NCBI RefSeq assembly: GCF_003602275.1 | Contig: NZ_QZVT01000001.1 | Coordinates: 216,567-280,566, forward strand | Reading direction: 5' to 3' | Length of the DNA stretch: 64,000 nucleotides | Source: Arthrobacter cheniae | Lineage (GTDB): Bacteria > Actinomycetota > Actinomycetes > Actinomycetales > Micrococcaceae | Shown here: piece by piece, positions 25,304 through 35,279 of the stretch | How the letters are laid out: every line of letters starts with the position of its first letter | Numbering within the stretch: position 1 is the first letter of the stretch | Program-made: the position numbers and the translations under genes | The notes under the pieces: generated by a model | Database searches by the model: none | The model's input: the letters and a program-made list of their open reading frames with translations, nothing else | What the model was told of the DNA's origin: nothing

Positions 25304-25356
25304 GCCCCCGTCGAGCACTGATCCGGCTGCAGGCCGCGGAGTACGCTTGAGGCATC

Positions 25357-26703
25357 ATGAGCACTCCGTCCCTCACCGCGCTGACGCCTGCGCCCGGACA
25401 GTCCCGCGGGCTCCGCAGCATCACGTTGGCACGCGGCGACATGGATCCGCAGTCGGGCCTTCTCGGATACGTGGTGCGCAACGACGCCCGCACCTGGATA
25501 CGCCGCGGCGAAGGGCTCGTCGCCTACGGCGAGACGGCGCGTTTCACGGTCACCGGGCCGGACCGCTTCACCCAGGCCCAGGAATGGTGGCGACGCGAGC
25601 TCGCCGGAGCCGCGGTGCAGGACGATCTCGGTGTTCCCGGATCCGGACTGATCGCCTTCGGTTCCTTCGCCTTCTCGAAGACGTCCCTGCACGAGTCCCG
25701 CCTGATCGTCCCCGAGGTGGTTCTCGGCTGCAGCGAGGGCAGGGCCTGGCTGACCTACATCACGGATGACGCCGAGGCGGAGCTGAGCGCCGAAGCAGCG
25801 GAAGCCGCGCTGGCGGCCTACCTCGTGGAACCCGATTCCGACCGCTCCCCCAGGCCCGACGACAGGCTCGGCCCGGGCGTCCTCAGCGAGGACCAGTACA
25901 AGCTCGCCGTGGCACGTGGCGTCAAGCACGTGCAGGCCGGAGAGCTGAGCAAGCTCGTGCTGGCACGGGACGTCGTCGCGCACCTCGAGACGCCGGTCGC
26001 CACGGCGCAGGTGCTGCGCGAACTCGCAGTGCGCTACGAGGACTGCTGGACCTACGCCGTCGACGGACTGATCGGCTCGACGCCGGAGATGCTCATCAAG
26101 GTGGAGAACAACACCGCGCAGGCACGTGTCCTCGCCGGCACCCTGGACCGCGCCAATGCCCCGGCGGACGATCCGGACTATCCGAACCGCGTGCTCGCCG
26201 GTTCCGAGAAACAGCTGCACGAGCACCAGATCGCCATCGACTCGCTCACCGAGACGCTGCAGCCGTTCACCAGCTCCATGACCTCCCACAGCGAGCCGTT
26301 CGTCCTGCAGCTCCCGAATGTCTGGCACCTCGCATCGGACGTCACCGCCCAGCTGGCCGTGGACGACGGCGGACAGGTGCCGACGTCGTTGGCCCTGGTC
26401 CAGGCGCTCCATCCCACCGCCGCTGTGTGCGGCACGCCCACCACCGTCGCCGGCGCCCTGATCCGCGAACTCGAGCATCTCCAGCGCGGCCCCTACGCCG
26501 GTCCCGTGGGCTGGATCGACGCCGGAGGCAACGGCGAGTGGGGCATCGCCCTACGCGGCGCCGTCATAGAGACGCCGACGCGCGTGCGGCTCTATGCGGG
26601 CTGCGGGATCGTCGAGGGTTCCCTGCCCGACGCCGAGCTCGCGGAGACCTGGAGCAAGTTCCGGCCCATGATCCAGGCCCTCGGACTGTCCGCCCCCTCC
26701 TGA
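25357..26703 (+). CDS. menF: isochorismate synthase
   Basis: Chorismate-utilising enzyme of 448 residues that converts chorismate to isochorismate, the first menaquinone step. Blocks typical of the family are KLVLARDVVAHL, YAVDGLIGSTPEMLIKVE, VLAGTLDRA, PFVLQLPNVWHL, LHPTAAVCGTPT, and GWIDAGGNGEWGIALRGA followed by YAGCGIVEGS. TTGAGG precedes the ATG. Salicylate or anthranilate synthases are related, but the men neighbours and the PTAAVCGTP block support MenF. Stands at the head of its own transcript. Confidence 0.9.
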   Translation: MSTPSLTALTPAPGQSRGLRSITLARGDMDPQSGLLGYVVRNDARTWIRRGEGLVAYGETARFTVTGPDRFTQAQEWWRRELAGAAVQDDLGVPGSGLIAFGSFAFSKTSLHESRLIVPEVVLGCSEGRAWLTYITDDAEAELSAEAAEAALAAYLVEPDSDRSPRPDDRLGPGVLSEDQYKLAVARGVKHVQAGELSKLVLARDVVAHLETPVATAQVLRELAVRYEDCWTYAVDGLIGSTPEMLIKVENNTAQARVLAGTLDRANAPADDPDYPNRVLAGSEKQLHEHQIAIDSLTETLQPFTSSMTSHSEPFVLQLPNVWHLASDVTAQLAVDDGGQVPTSLALVQALHPTAAVCGTPTTVAGALIRELEHLQRGPYAGPVGWIDAGGNGEWGIALRGAVIETPTRVRLYAGCGIVEGSLPDAELAETWSKFRPMIQALGLSAPS

Positions 26704-26706
26704 ATC

Positions 26707-26767
26707 TTGGTTACCAATAAGCAATGCCTGTAGCCTGTGACGCACATCTCGCTTTCGTAGCTAGAAT
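26707..26767 (+). promoter_or_regulatory. candidate promoter and palindrome for amino-acid ABC operon
   Basis: TTGGTTACCAA (26707-26717) is an 11-base palindrome. GTGACG (26737-26742) and TAGAAT (26762-26767) resemble -35 and -10 boxes with a long 19-base spacer. The transport operon starts at 26815. Weak evidence; given as the best candidate in this gap. Confidence 0.3.
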
Positions 26768-26814
26768 CAGCAGGACCTTTTTCCGCTCCCCCTTTCCGCA
26801 CACGTGAGGTACCC

Positions 26815-27603
26815 ATGCTTTCCAAGAAATCCGCAATGCTGGCCGCCATGGCCGCCGGCGCCCTCGCCCTCAGCGCGTGTGGTGGAGGCTCCGACGACGC
26901 CGGCTCCGGCGAGGACAGTGGTTTGAACCTCGTGGCCGAGGGCTCGCTGACCGTCTGCTCGGACATCCCCTACCCGCCCTTCGAGTTCGAGGAGAACGGT
27001 GAATACACCGGCTTCGACATGGACCTCATGAGGGAGATCGCCACCGGGATGGACCTCGAGCTCGCCGTTCAGGACGTCGAGTTCAACGGCCTCCAGAGTG
27101 GCGCGGTCCTGGCGGCCCGCCAGTGCGACATCGGGGCCAGCGCCGTCACCATCACGGAGGAGCGCCAGGCGAACCTCGCGTTCTCGGACCCGTACTACGA
27201 CTCGCTGCAGTCCCTCCTGGTCCCCACGGATTCGGACATCGCCTCGATCGACGACCTCGCCGGCAAGAAGGTCGGCGTCCAGCAGGGCACCACCGGTGAG
27301 ACCTACGCGTCGGAGAATGCTCCTGAGGCCGAGCTGATCCAGTTCCCCTCTGATGCCGAGATGTACGCCGCCGTCCAGGCCGGCAACGTCGACGCCCTCC
27401 TGCAGGACCTGCCCGTGAACATCGGCCACACCGAGGATGGCGCCTTCACCATCGCGGAGGAATACCAGACGGATGAGCAGTACGGCTTCATCATGGCCAA
27501 GGAAGGCAGCGAGGCACTGGTCACCGCAGTGAACGAGCAGCTGGCCGCGCTGCGGGACAACGGCACCTACCAGGACATCTACGACTCCTACTTCGCGGAG
27601 TAG
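26815..27603 (+). CDS. amino-acid ABC transporter substrate-binding lipoprotein
   Basis: Extracellular binding protein of 262 residues, solute-binding family 3 (polar amino acids). The signal peptide ends in the lipobox LSAC, so Cys22 would be lipidated and anchored to the membrane. Mature landmarks are LTVCSDIPYPPFEFEENGEYTGFDMDLM, QCDIGASAVTITEERQ, VGVQQGTTGE and YDSYF at the C-terminus. First of three genes for an uptake system; a strong stem-loop separates it from the permease. Which amino acid is bound cannot be told. Confidence 0.92.
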   Translation: MLSKKSAMLAAMAAGALALSACGGGSDDAGSGEDSGLNLVAEGSLTVCSDIPYPPFEFEENGEYTGFDMDLMREIATGMDLELAVQDVEFNGLQSGAVLAARQCDIGASAVTITEERQANLAFSDPYYDSLQSLLVPTDSDIASIDDLAGKKVGVQQGTTGETYASENAPEAELIQFPSDAEMYAAVQAGNVDALLQDLPVNIGHTEDGAFTIAEEYQTDEQYGFIMAKEGSEALVTAVNEQLAALRDNGTYQDIYDSYFAE

Positions 27604-27616
27604 CCCGACCCGACCT

Positions 27617-27653
27617 GCGCGGCACCGGCAGTCCGAGACTGCCGGTGCCGCGC
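27617..27653 (+). terminator. 17-bp stem-loop between binding-protein and permease genes
   Basis: GCGCGGCACCGGCAGTC (27617-27633), loop CGA, then the perfect complement to 27653. No T-run follows. It most likely acts as a partial terminator or protects the 3' end of the binding-protein mRNA, giving more binding protein than permease. Confidence 0.75.
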
Positions 27654-27687
27654 GGGTGCCACTTCCGAAGGAAGGTAGTTCCCCCGC

Positions 27688-28469
27688 GTGAAACGATCGA
27701 CACGCAGACGCCTCACCCAGGGCGTCCTCTACGCGGCCTTCGCTGCCGTCGTCCTGTTCGTCATCCTCGCCGCGGACTGGGGCAAGATCCAGTCCAACTT
27801 CTTCGACCTCGACGTCGCCGTGGCCACGTTCCCGGAGATCGTCTCGATCGCGGCGAAGAACACCGTGGTCTACACGGCGATCGCCTTCGTCGGCGGCCTG
27901 CTGATCGGGCTCCTCATGGCGCTCATGAAGCTCTCGCCGGTCCTGCCGTACCGCTGGCTGGCGACCGCCTACATCGAACTGTTCCGCGGGCTGCCCGCCC
28001 TGCTCGTGATCTTCGGCTTCGCCTACGCGGTTCCCATCGCGTTCCAGTGGCGTCCGCCGGGCGGCAACGCCGGTGCGGGCCTGATCGCCCTCATCATCGT
28101 CTCCTCGGCCTATATCGCCGAGACCATCCGCGCCGGCATCGAGGCGGTGCCGAAGGGCCAGGTCGAGGCGGCACGTTCCCTGGGCATGAACCCTGCCTGG
28201 ACCATGATCACCGTCGTCCTCCCCCAGGCGTTCCGCATCATCACCCCTCCCCTGACCAACGAGCTCGTGATCCTCATCAAGGACACGTCCCTCCTGTTCA
28301 TCGCGGGTATGGCCATCGGCGACCGAGAACTGACCACCTTCGCCCGTGACGCCCTCACCAGCCAGGCCAATGCGACGCCGCTCGTCGTGGCTGCCCTGCT
28401 GTACCTGGTCATCACGCTGCCGCTGACCCAGCTGGTCGCGAAGCTCGAACGACACAACAAGAGAGGCCG

Positions 28470-28473
<4 letters not shown>
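27688..28473 (+). CDS. amino-acid ABC transporter permease
   Basis: Inner-membrane permease of 261 residues of the His/Glu/Gln-type family. [18 protein letters not shown] and the EAA loop [30 protein letters not shown], which contacts the ATPase, are both present, with about five membrane helices. GTG start. The single permease presumably forms a homodimer. Its stop overlaps the ATPase start by 4 bases. Confidence 0.92.
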
Positions 28474-29237
<764 letters not shown>

Positions 29238-29247
29238 GGGAGAAGGC

Positions 29248-30996
29248 CTAGAGGACGAGTGCGTCCGCCACAGCCCGGCGGATGCGTGCATGCAGGTCCC
29301 GGAGCGTACTGCGGTCCGCCCGGACCTCGAGGATGGAGCGGCCCACGATGGGCCGCTCCATCGCCGTATCCAGCTCGGTGAGGGTGGTGGCACGCTCGTA
29401 TCGGAGTCCGTAGGCCGCGGCGAGCGCCGCGATGTCCACGGTGTGCGGAGTCCCGAACAGACGCTCGACGGCGGCCCCGTAGCGGGCGGTCGTCGACTCC
29501 GCGCCGTGCTCGAGCAGACCGAAGATTCCGCCGCCACCGTCATTGAGGACCACGATGTGCAGGTCGGGCTGCGGTTCCCCGCTTCCCAGGAGAAGGCCGC
29601 CGACGTCGTGCAGGAACGTCAGGTCCCCCAGGAGCACGCGTGTCGGTATGCCTGCGGCGAGCGCCACGCCGGTGGCTGTCGAGATGGTGCCGTCGATCCC
29701 GGCGAGCCCGCGATTGGCGAAGACCTCCAGCGGATGCCAGTCCGTCGACGCCACGAGATCGACGTCCCGGATCGGGTTCGAGGAGCCGAGCACCAGGTTC
29801 CCGTCGGTGTGCTCCCACACGGCGTCGGCGACGTGCAGCCCTGTGATGCGGTCCTCGTCGGCGAGGAGCACCTGAATGGCCGCCTCCGCCATCGCCCCGG
29901 CTTCCCGCCATGATCGCAACCAGCCGTGCTTGCCGGGCCCGGCGAAATCGATCAGCTCGGGCAGGTTGTCGATGATGCGCTCGGGGCGTCGGCCCTCGTC
30001 GAACCAGGACACGGGCTCGGGAAGGTACAACGCGTGCTCGACGTCGGATCTCGCCAGAAGGGCGGTGACCGGCCGGGAGAGCGTCGGCCTGCCGAACGTC
30101 ACCACCCGGGTGATGGCCGGGCCGATGTGCTCGAGGAGCAGTCGGTACGGGGCGATGGCGCTGCTTCCGAAGCGCGCGTTCGACGACGGCTCGGCCAGCA
30201 ACGGGAGGCCGAGATGGGCTGCGAACACCGCGGCGAGTTCACCGGCACCGTGGCCGGCGACCACGACGGTGGCGTTGCCAACGGTCCGGAACGCGCTCGC
30301 GGTCGAGCGCCGATCCACCGTCGGGCGGGCGTCGACGACCGAGGAGGGCACCGACCCGGCGGGGATCGAGGGCACCGAGCCGGCGGGAGCGGAGAGCTCC
30401 GACCCGTCCGCGGATGCGCCGTCGGGCACCAGCGGGTCACGGAAACCGAGGTTGAGGTGCACGGGCCCGGGTGGCTGTGTGGCCAGGCCGTCCACGGGAC
30501 GTCCGAGCGCAGTACGGAGGGCCTCGCCGATCAGGCTGCCCGGTTCCTCCCCCGCTTCGAGGTCGAGGCCCGCGCGCACATGGACGCCGAAGAGGTTCGG
30601 CTGCACGGTGGTCTGGTTCGCGCCGGTCCCTCGCAGCTCGCCGGGCCGGTCTGCCGTCACCACGACAAGGGGCACAGCCGCGTGGTTGGCCTCCATCACG
30701 GCCGGCAGCAGTTCGCCCGCGGCCGTGCCCGACGTCGTCACGATCGCCGCTGCCCGCTGCCCGCCGAGGGCCAGACCGAGCGCCGTGAAGGCACCGGACC
30801 GTTCGTCGATGCGGACGTGCAGGCGGACCAGACCCGCCGCCTCCGCCTCCGCGAGGGCGTAGGCGAGCGGTGCGCTGCGGGACCCCGGAGCGATGACGAC
30901 ATCGGTGACCCCTCCCGCCACGAGGGCCCGCACGGCACGTGCTGCCGACGCGGCGGAGTCGAAGGGGGCCGGAGGGAACGCAGCAGTTTCGGTCAC
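29248..30996 (-). CDS. menD: SEPHCHC synthase
   Basis: Thiamine-diphosphate enzyme of 582 residues that joins 2-oxoglutarate to isochorismate in menaquinone synthesis. The N-terminal domain shows VIAPGSRSAPLAYAL, IDERSGAFTALGLALG and TSGTAAGELLPAVMEANHA. The C-terminal ThDP domain shows GIDGTISTATGVALA, LLGDLTFLHDVGGLL and NDGGGGIFGLLEH. GTG 30994-30996 is chosen because GGAG lies 2 bases upstream and the product starts like its relatives. A Ser/Pro/Gly-rich linker lies near residues 205-230. The preceding terminator isolates it from phoX. Confidence 0.93.
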   Translation of the reverse strand: MTETAAFPPAPFDSAASAARAVRALVAGGVTDVVIAPGSRSAPLAYALAEAEAAGLVRLHVRIDERSGAFTALGLALGGQRAAAIVTTSGTAAGELLPAVMEANHAAVPLVVVTADRPGELRGTGANQTTVQPNLFGVHVRAGLDLEAGEEPGSLIGEALRTALGRPVDGLATQPPGPVHLNLGFRDPLVPDGASADGSELSAPAGSVPSIPAGSVPSSVVDARPTVDRRSTASAFRTVGNATVVVAGHGAGELAAVFAAHLGLPLLAEPSSNARFGSSAIAPYRLLLEHIGPAITRVVTFGRPTLSRPVTALLARSDVEHALYLPEPVSWFDEGRRPERIIDNLPELIDFAGPGKHGWLRSWREAGAMAEAAIQVLLADEDRITGLHVADAVWEHTDGNLVLGSSNPIRDVDLVASTDWHPLEVFANRGLAGIDGTISTATGVALAAGIPTRVLLGDLTFLHDVGGLLLGSGEPQPDLHIVVLNDGGGGIFGLLEHGAESTTARYGAAVERLFGTPHTVDIAALAAAYGLRYERATTLTELDTAMERPIVGRSILEVRADRSTLRDLHARIRRAVADALVL

Positions 30997-31022
30997 GTCT
31001 CCATCCTCACACCCCCGACACG

Positions 31023-31054
31023 GACGCACCCCCTCCCGAAGGAGGGGGTGCGTC
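31023..31054 (-). terminator. stem-loop terminator after phoX
   Basis: Perfect 14-bp stem: GACGCACCCCCTCC (31023-31036), loop CGAA, complement 31041-31054. It lies 15 bases beyond the phoX stop and 27 bases before the menD start on the same strand. It would stop phoX transcripts entering menD. Confidence 0.8.
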
Positions 31055-31068
31055 GGTTGCAGCGCCTC

Positions 31069-33129
31069 CTACGCCCGGTACACCTGGACCACCGAGGGCC
31101 GCGGGAGTGCGGCTTCACCCGGCGCGGGTACGGCGCCCGTGGGCACATAGTCCGGGAAGTAGGAGAGCTGGGCCGCCCAGCTACCGTCCTCGCCCGGGTG
31201 CTGCACCGCAACGAAGACGGTTCCGTCCTGGTCGTGGATCACGGGACCGCAGGTCTCTGCGTCGCGGGGCACCGCGAGGAACTGCTGCACCCGTCCGCGC
31301 TCGGCGCCTTCGAGGCCCACCTTGAACAGTCCGTCGTTGAATCCCACCGTGCTCGGCTGGCCGTCCGTCGAGATCCAGAGGTTGCCCTGCGAATCGAAGG
31401 CCACGTTGTCCGGGCAGGAGATCGGCGAGACCTTGTCCTTGGGGTAGCCGGCGAAGTAGGTGGCCTGGTTGCGGGCGGGATCGCCGCAGACGAGGAGCAA
31501 ATTCCACGTGAACCGTGTGCCGGTCGCGTCGCCGCCCGCCTCGGTCAGCTCCACGACGTGACCGTCCCGGTTCAGGGAGCGGGGGTTGGCCTCGTCGGCG
31601 GCGGCGTTCGAACCGACGCCACGGTTGGTGTTGTTGGTGCAGGCGACGTAGACCTTGCCCGTGGCAGGGTTCGGCTCGACGTCCTCGCAGCGGTCCATCT
31701 TGGTCGGCGCCACCGTGTCGGCAGCGAGGCGTGTGAAGACGGTGACCTCGGCGGCGGACATGCCCGCGACGACCGACCTGTTGTCGATCAGCAGGGGAAG
31801 CCACTCACCGACGCCGTCGAAGGCACCGTCCGAAGGCAGCGTGCCGGTACCGTCGATCTCGGCCACGGAGTTGCCCTGGAAGCGGGCGACGTACAGCGAG
31901 CCCTCGCTCAGCAGCGTCATGTTGGCCTTGCGCGCGGCAGGATCGGTGCCCGGCCGCACCTTGTTCGTCGACACGAACTTGTAGAGGTAGTCGAAGCGTT
32001 CGTCGTCGCCCATGTAGGCCACCACGCGGCCGTCAGCGGCGACGGTCACGTTCGCGCCCTCGTGCTTGAAACGGCCGAGGGCGGAATGCTTCTTCGGGGT
32101 GGAGGTCGGGTCGAGCGGATCGACCTCGACGATGTAGCCGAAGCGGTTCTTCTCGTTCTCGTAGCCGGCGTTCCGGGTGTCCCAGCGTGGCTCGTCGATC
32201 TCCCAGCCACGTGCCGTCGGGCGATTGGTGATGCCGTAGCGGCGATCGCCGGCACTGGTGCCGGTCGCCACGAAGTAGCCGTTGAAGTTCTCCTCGCCGG
32301 AGAGGATGGTGCCCCACGGTGTCGTGCCGCCGGCGCAGTTTCCGAGCGTCCCCAGGATGGTGCGACCCGCGGGATCGTCCTTGGTCTTCAGCAGGTCGGA
32401 CCCCGCGGCCGGGCCCGTGACCTCGTACGGGGTGGTGGTCAGGTAACGGCGATTCAGGGGCGCTCCCTGGACGTAGGTCCACGGCTTGTTCTTGTTCTTC
32501 CGCTCGAGCTCGACGACGGACAGCCCGTGGGCGGCCTTGCCGATCCCACGCACCTCGGCGGCGGCGAGGGTCGGCGGCACCATGATGGTCTCGTTCGTGT
32601 ACTCGTGATTGGCGAAGAGCACCGCGCGGCGGCCCTTGCTGCCCTCGATCTCGATGACGTCGGTGTAGTCGCAGTTGTAGCCGAACTGCAGCGCCTGCGC
32701 GGCGGCCGTCTGGTTGTTCGCATCGAAGGCGGGCGAGGTGCGGAACAGCGGATCACCCCAGCGGATCACCGGGTTCCAGTCGTAGCCCTCGGGGACGGTC
32801 ATCGCGTCGACCATCGCATCGACGGGCGCGATGGGCTCGAAGGGGAGGTTGCTCTTGAGGTAGCCCTTGCCGGGAGGCGGCGCTGCCTGGGCAGAACCCG
32901 CACCCAGCTGGCTGCTGACCAGGAGCGTCAGTGCTCCGGCGGCGCCCGCGCCGAGGGCGCTGCGCCGGGAGAATTCGTTCGAGACGATGTCGCGGAAGTA
33001 GGTGTTCCTGGATGTATTGCAGACAGCGTCGGAGCACGCACTGTCGCACTTCAGCGCGCAGGTGACGGCACTGCGCTTGCCCTTGGTGTGGCCGAGCATG
33101 GGCAGCAGGCGACGCGTGGTTTCAGTCAT
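31069..33129 (-). CDS. phoX: PhoX-type alkaline phosphatase (exported, Tat signal)
   Basis: Secreted DUF839/PhoX phosphatase of 686 residues that releases phosphate from organic esters using Ca and Fe. A twin-arginine signal lies at about residues 53-83 (FSRRSALGAGAAGALTLLV ending SAQA). PhoX blocks include PEGYDWNPVIRWGDPLF, FANHEYTNE, NCAGGTTPWGTILSGEENFNGYF, MGDDERFDYLYKFVS and PCxD-like NRGVGSN segments. The 50 residues before the signal are unusually long and contain five Cys. A PHO-box-like repeat lies upstream, so phosphate starvation probably induces it. Confidence 0.92.
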   Translation of the reverse strand: MTETTRRLLPMLGHTKGKRSAVTCALKCDSACSDAVCNTSRNTYFRDIVSNEFSRRSALGAGAAGALTLLVSSQLGAGSAQAAPPPGKGYLKSNLPFEPIAPVDAMVDAMTVPEGYDWNPVIRWGDPLFRTSPAFDANNQTAAAQALQFGYNCDYTDVIEIEGSKGRRAVLFANHEYTNETIMVPPTLAAAEVRGIGKAAHGLSVVELERKNKNKPWTYVQGAPLNRRYLTTTPYEVTGPAAGSDLLKTKDDPAGRTILGTLGNCAGGTTPWGTILSGEENFNGYFVATGTSAGDRRYGITNRPTARGWEIDEPRWDTRNAGYENEKNRFGYIVEVDPLDPTSTPKKHSALGRFKHEGANVTVAADGRVVAYMGDDERFDYLYKFVSTNKVRPGTDPAARKANMTLLSEGSLYVARFQGNSVAEIDGTGTLPSDGAFDGVGEWLPLLIDNRSVVAGMSAAEVTVFTRLAADTVAPTKMDRCEDVEPNPATGKVYVACTNNTNRGVGSNAAADEANPRSLNRDGHVVELTEAGGDATGTRFTWNLLLVCGDPARNQATYFAGYPKDKVSPISCPDNVAFDSQGNLWISTDGQPSTVGFNDGLFKVGLEGAERGRVQQFLAVPRDAETCGPVIHDQDGTVFVAVQHPGEDGSWAAQLSYFPDYVPTGAVPAPGEAALPRPSVVQVYRA

Positions 33130-33204
33130 GGGGGATGGAACCTCTCAAAAAGATGAACGGCGTTCGATCCCACCCTGCCGAGGTTCCCTGACCGCCCCGG
33201 TCCC

Positions 33205-33237
33205 TGCCGGTGAACGCAGGGTGAACGGCGGTCGAAC
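33205..33237 (-). promoter_or_regulatory. PHO-box-like direct repeats upstream of phoX
   Basis: On the minus strand three 11-base direct repeats read GTTCGACCGCC, GTTCACCCTGC and GTTCACCGGCA, ending 76 bases before the phoX start. The GTTCACC core and 11-base period match the PhoP binding sites (PHO boxes) known from Streptomyces. PhoR-PhoP control of phoX is therefore likely. Confidence 0.7.
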
Positions 33238-33266
33238 ACGCTCCTCCGACGCCGGAGGCCGATCCT

Positions 33267-34070
33267 TCAGCTCGCCGAGAGGCTCACATCCCGGAGAGCA
33301 GCGTCGACCTGGATCGGAAGGGAACGGCCCAGTTGCCGTTCCCTGGCCGCCTGGACGAAGGCGTCGAACAGGGCGGTCTCGGTGGGGCTCTGCTCGGGGT
33401 GCCACTGGACGCCGATGCAAAAACGGTTCTGCGGGAGTTCGATCGCCTCGACGACGCCGTGGGCGCTCCACGCCGACGCCTGCAGGCCGGACCCCAGCCG
33501 GTCGACGGCCTGGTGGTGGGAGACGGGCACGGCCTCGACGTGTGTGCACCCCAGTATCTGTGCGACGTGGGAGCCGGGGCGGAGGTCGACGGGAATGGGA
33601 TTGAAGCGGTGGTCACCGGGCTGGTAGGTGCCCTCGCCCACGAGGTCGGGCAGGTGCTGGTGCAGCGATCCACCGAGGGCCACGTTGAGTATCTGCTCAC
33701 CGCGACAGATCCCGAGGAGCGGCAGGTCGGTCCGGACGGCTTCCTGCACCACTGCGGAGTCCCAGGCGTCACGCAGCCGGTGTGGCCTGTCAGTCTCGGC
33801 ATGCGGCTCGGCACCGTAGCGGGCGGGATCGACGTCCCAGCCACCGACGACGATCACGCCGTCGAGCCTGGGCAGCAACTGCTCGAGTACTCCGCCGTCG
33901 GTCCCTTGCGGCGGCAGCAGAACCGGGATGGCTCCCGCGGCTAGCACGGGCGCGAGGTAATTCTGGGGCAGGAATGCCGCCTCGATCGTTCCGCAGCCCT
34001 CTGTCACGGCGGGATCGAGGTAGGTGGTCAGGCCGACCACGGGACGCGGTAGCGAGTCCGAGATTGTCAA
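33267..34070 (-). CDS. class I glutamine amidotransferase, PuuD-like gamma-glutamyl hydrolase
   Basis: Hydrolase of 267 residues of the peptidase C26 group. The nucleophile Cys122 is in LLGICRGEQILNVALGG; catalytic His and Glu are in GVQWHPEQSP. The YGAEPH and VSHHQAVDRLG segments match gamma-glutamyl-GABA hydrolases. The start is TTG 34068-34070, with AAGGA 8 bases upstream. A longer frame exists upstream but overlaps menC antisense to its codon pattern. It could feed GABA to the gabT route, but lies 23 kb away and beside menC; substrate is inferred from the family only. Confidence 0.83.
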   Translation of the reverse strand: MTISDSLPRPVVGLTTYLDPAVTEGCGTIEAAFLPQNYLAPVLAAGAIPVLLPPQGTDGGVLEQLLPRLDGVIVVGGWDVDPARYGAEPHAETDRPHRLRDAWDSAVVQEAVRTDLPLLGICRGEQILNVALGGSLHQHLPDLVGEGTYQPGDHRFNPIPVDLRPGSHVAQILGCTHVEAVPVSHHQAVDRLGSGLQASAWSAHGVVEAIELPQNRFCIGVQWHPEQSPTETALFDAFVQAARERQLGRSLPIQVDAALRDVSLSAS

Positions 34071-34107
34071 GGTTCTGTTCCTTTCACAAGACCATTGACG
34101 ATCTAAC

Positions 34108-35193
34108 CTAGCGCTCTCCTGTTGACCCCGTATTTCCGCTGTGTGATTTTCCCGTGTCGTTTTCCCGGCCGAACGAATCCCGCTCCACCCCGGCCAGGAC
34201 GGCATGGGCCCGGCCCAGGCGGTCCAGCCACCACTGCCTCCTTGCAGGAGCGGCGGCGAAGCGCTGCAGCTTCTCCTCCGACACCGCGACGTCGCGCACG
34301 GGAAGGTGCCCGTCCTGCGCCACGAGTGGGGCATCCGCGACGTCACCGGCCATCAGGGAGACCGTTGCGAGCCCGCACGCGTAGGGCAGGTCCGGGAGGG
34401 CGGCCGCGAGCGCCACGCCCGCCCGGATACCGACGGAGGTATCGAGGGCCGAACTGACCACGGCGGGAAGCCCTGCGCGATCGATGATGTCGAGCGCCCT
34501 CCGCACGCCTCCGAGTGGTGGCGCCTTGATGACGAGGAGATCTGCCGCATCCTCCCGGGCGACGAGCAGCGGATCCTCCTGCCTCCGGACACTCTCGTCG
34601 GCAGCCACCAGGACGCTCTCCCCCCGACGTCGAAGCTCCAGCCGCACGGCGCGCAGACCCGGGATGTCCGCCACCGGCTGCTCCACGTACTGCAGGTCGA
34701 AGCGGCTGAGGGCATCGAGTGCCACGAGCGCCTCCCCCACCTCCCAGCCGCCGTTCGCATCCACCTTGATGTCGGCGTCGGGCAGGAGGCGGCGCACCTC
34801 GCCGATCCGGGCGACGTCGTCCGCGAGCGACTGGCCTTTCTCCGCCACCTTGACCTTGACCGCGCCGACCGCGCCGAAGCGGGACAGCACGCCCTCCACC
34901 GCATCCGGTCCGACGGCCGGGACCGTCGCGTTGACGGGCACCCTCGTCCGGACAGCCGACGGAAATCCGAACCAGGCCGCCTCGATCGCGGACGCGAGCC
35001 AGGGTGCGGACTCGGCGTCGTCGTACTCGAGGAAGGGGCAGAACTCGCCCCATCCCGCTGGACCGCGGACCAGGAGGGATTCGCGCTCGAGGACACCGCG
35101 GAATTTCACGCGCATGGGGATCGACACGACCCGCGCCGAGATTGCCAGCTCCTCGAGTGAAGGTATGGGCGGTGCGGGGTGGGGTGGCGTCAC
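34108..35193 (-). CDS. menC: o-succinylbenzoate synthase
   Basis: Enolase-superfamily enzyme of 361 residues that dehydrates SHCHC to o-succinylbenzoate. Superfamily residues are visible: the KVKV lysine pair, DIKVDANGGW and YVEQPV carrying Mg ligands, AADESV, and VIKAPPLGG with the second catalytic Lys. The GTG start has GAGGG just upstream. The last 25 residues are a polar tail absent in short homologues. Followed by the amidotransferase gene 37 bases on. Divergent from the PAP2 gene. Confidence 0.9.
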   Translation of the reverse strand: MTPPHPAPPIPSLEELAISARVVSIPMRVKFRGVLERESLLVRGPAGWGEFCPFLEYDDAESAPWLASAIEAAWFGFPSAVRTRVPVNATVPAVGPDAVEGVLSRFGAVGAVKVKVAEKGQSLADDVARIGEVRRLLPDADIKVDANGGWEVGEALVALDALSRFDLQYVEQPVADIPGLRAVRLELRRRGESVLVAADESVRRQEDPLLVAREDAADLLVIKAPPLGGVRRALDIIDRAGLPAVVSSALDTSVGIRAGVALAAALPDLPYACGLATVSLMAGDVADAPLVAQDGHLPVRDVAVSEEKLQRFAAAPARRQWWLDRLGRAHAVLAGVERDSFGRENDTGKSHSGNTGSTGER

Positions 35194-35279
35194 GCCCTCA
35201 GGCTACGTCAGCGACCGCGCCGCTCCGAGGTCCCTCGGCGGTGACGGAACTCCAAGGTTGGTGTGGAACGATTGATCCG

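Noticed and set aside
25179..25356. Riboswitch between menG and menF
   Set aside because: Two simple stem-loops only; no conserved riboswitch core could be recognised.
29926..33156. A 1076-codon open frame on the plus strand
   Set aside because: It is antisense to menD and phoX, both clear families, and its composition (His/Arg/Gly rich) is that of a mirror frame in high-GC DNA.
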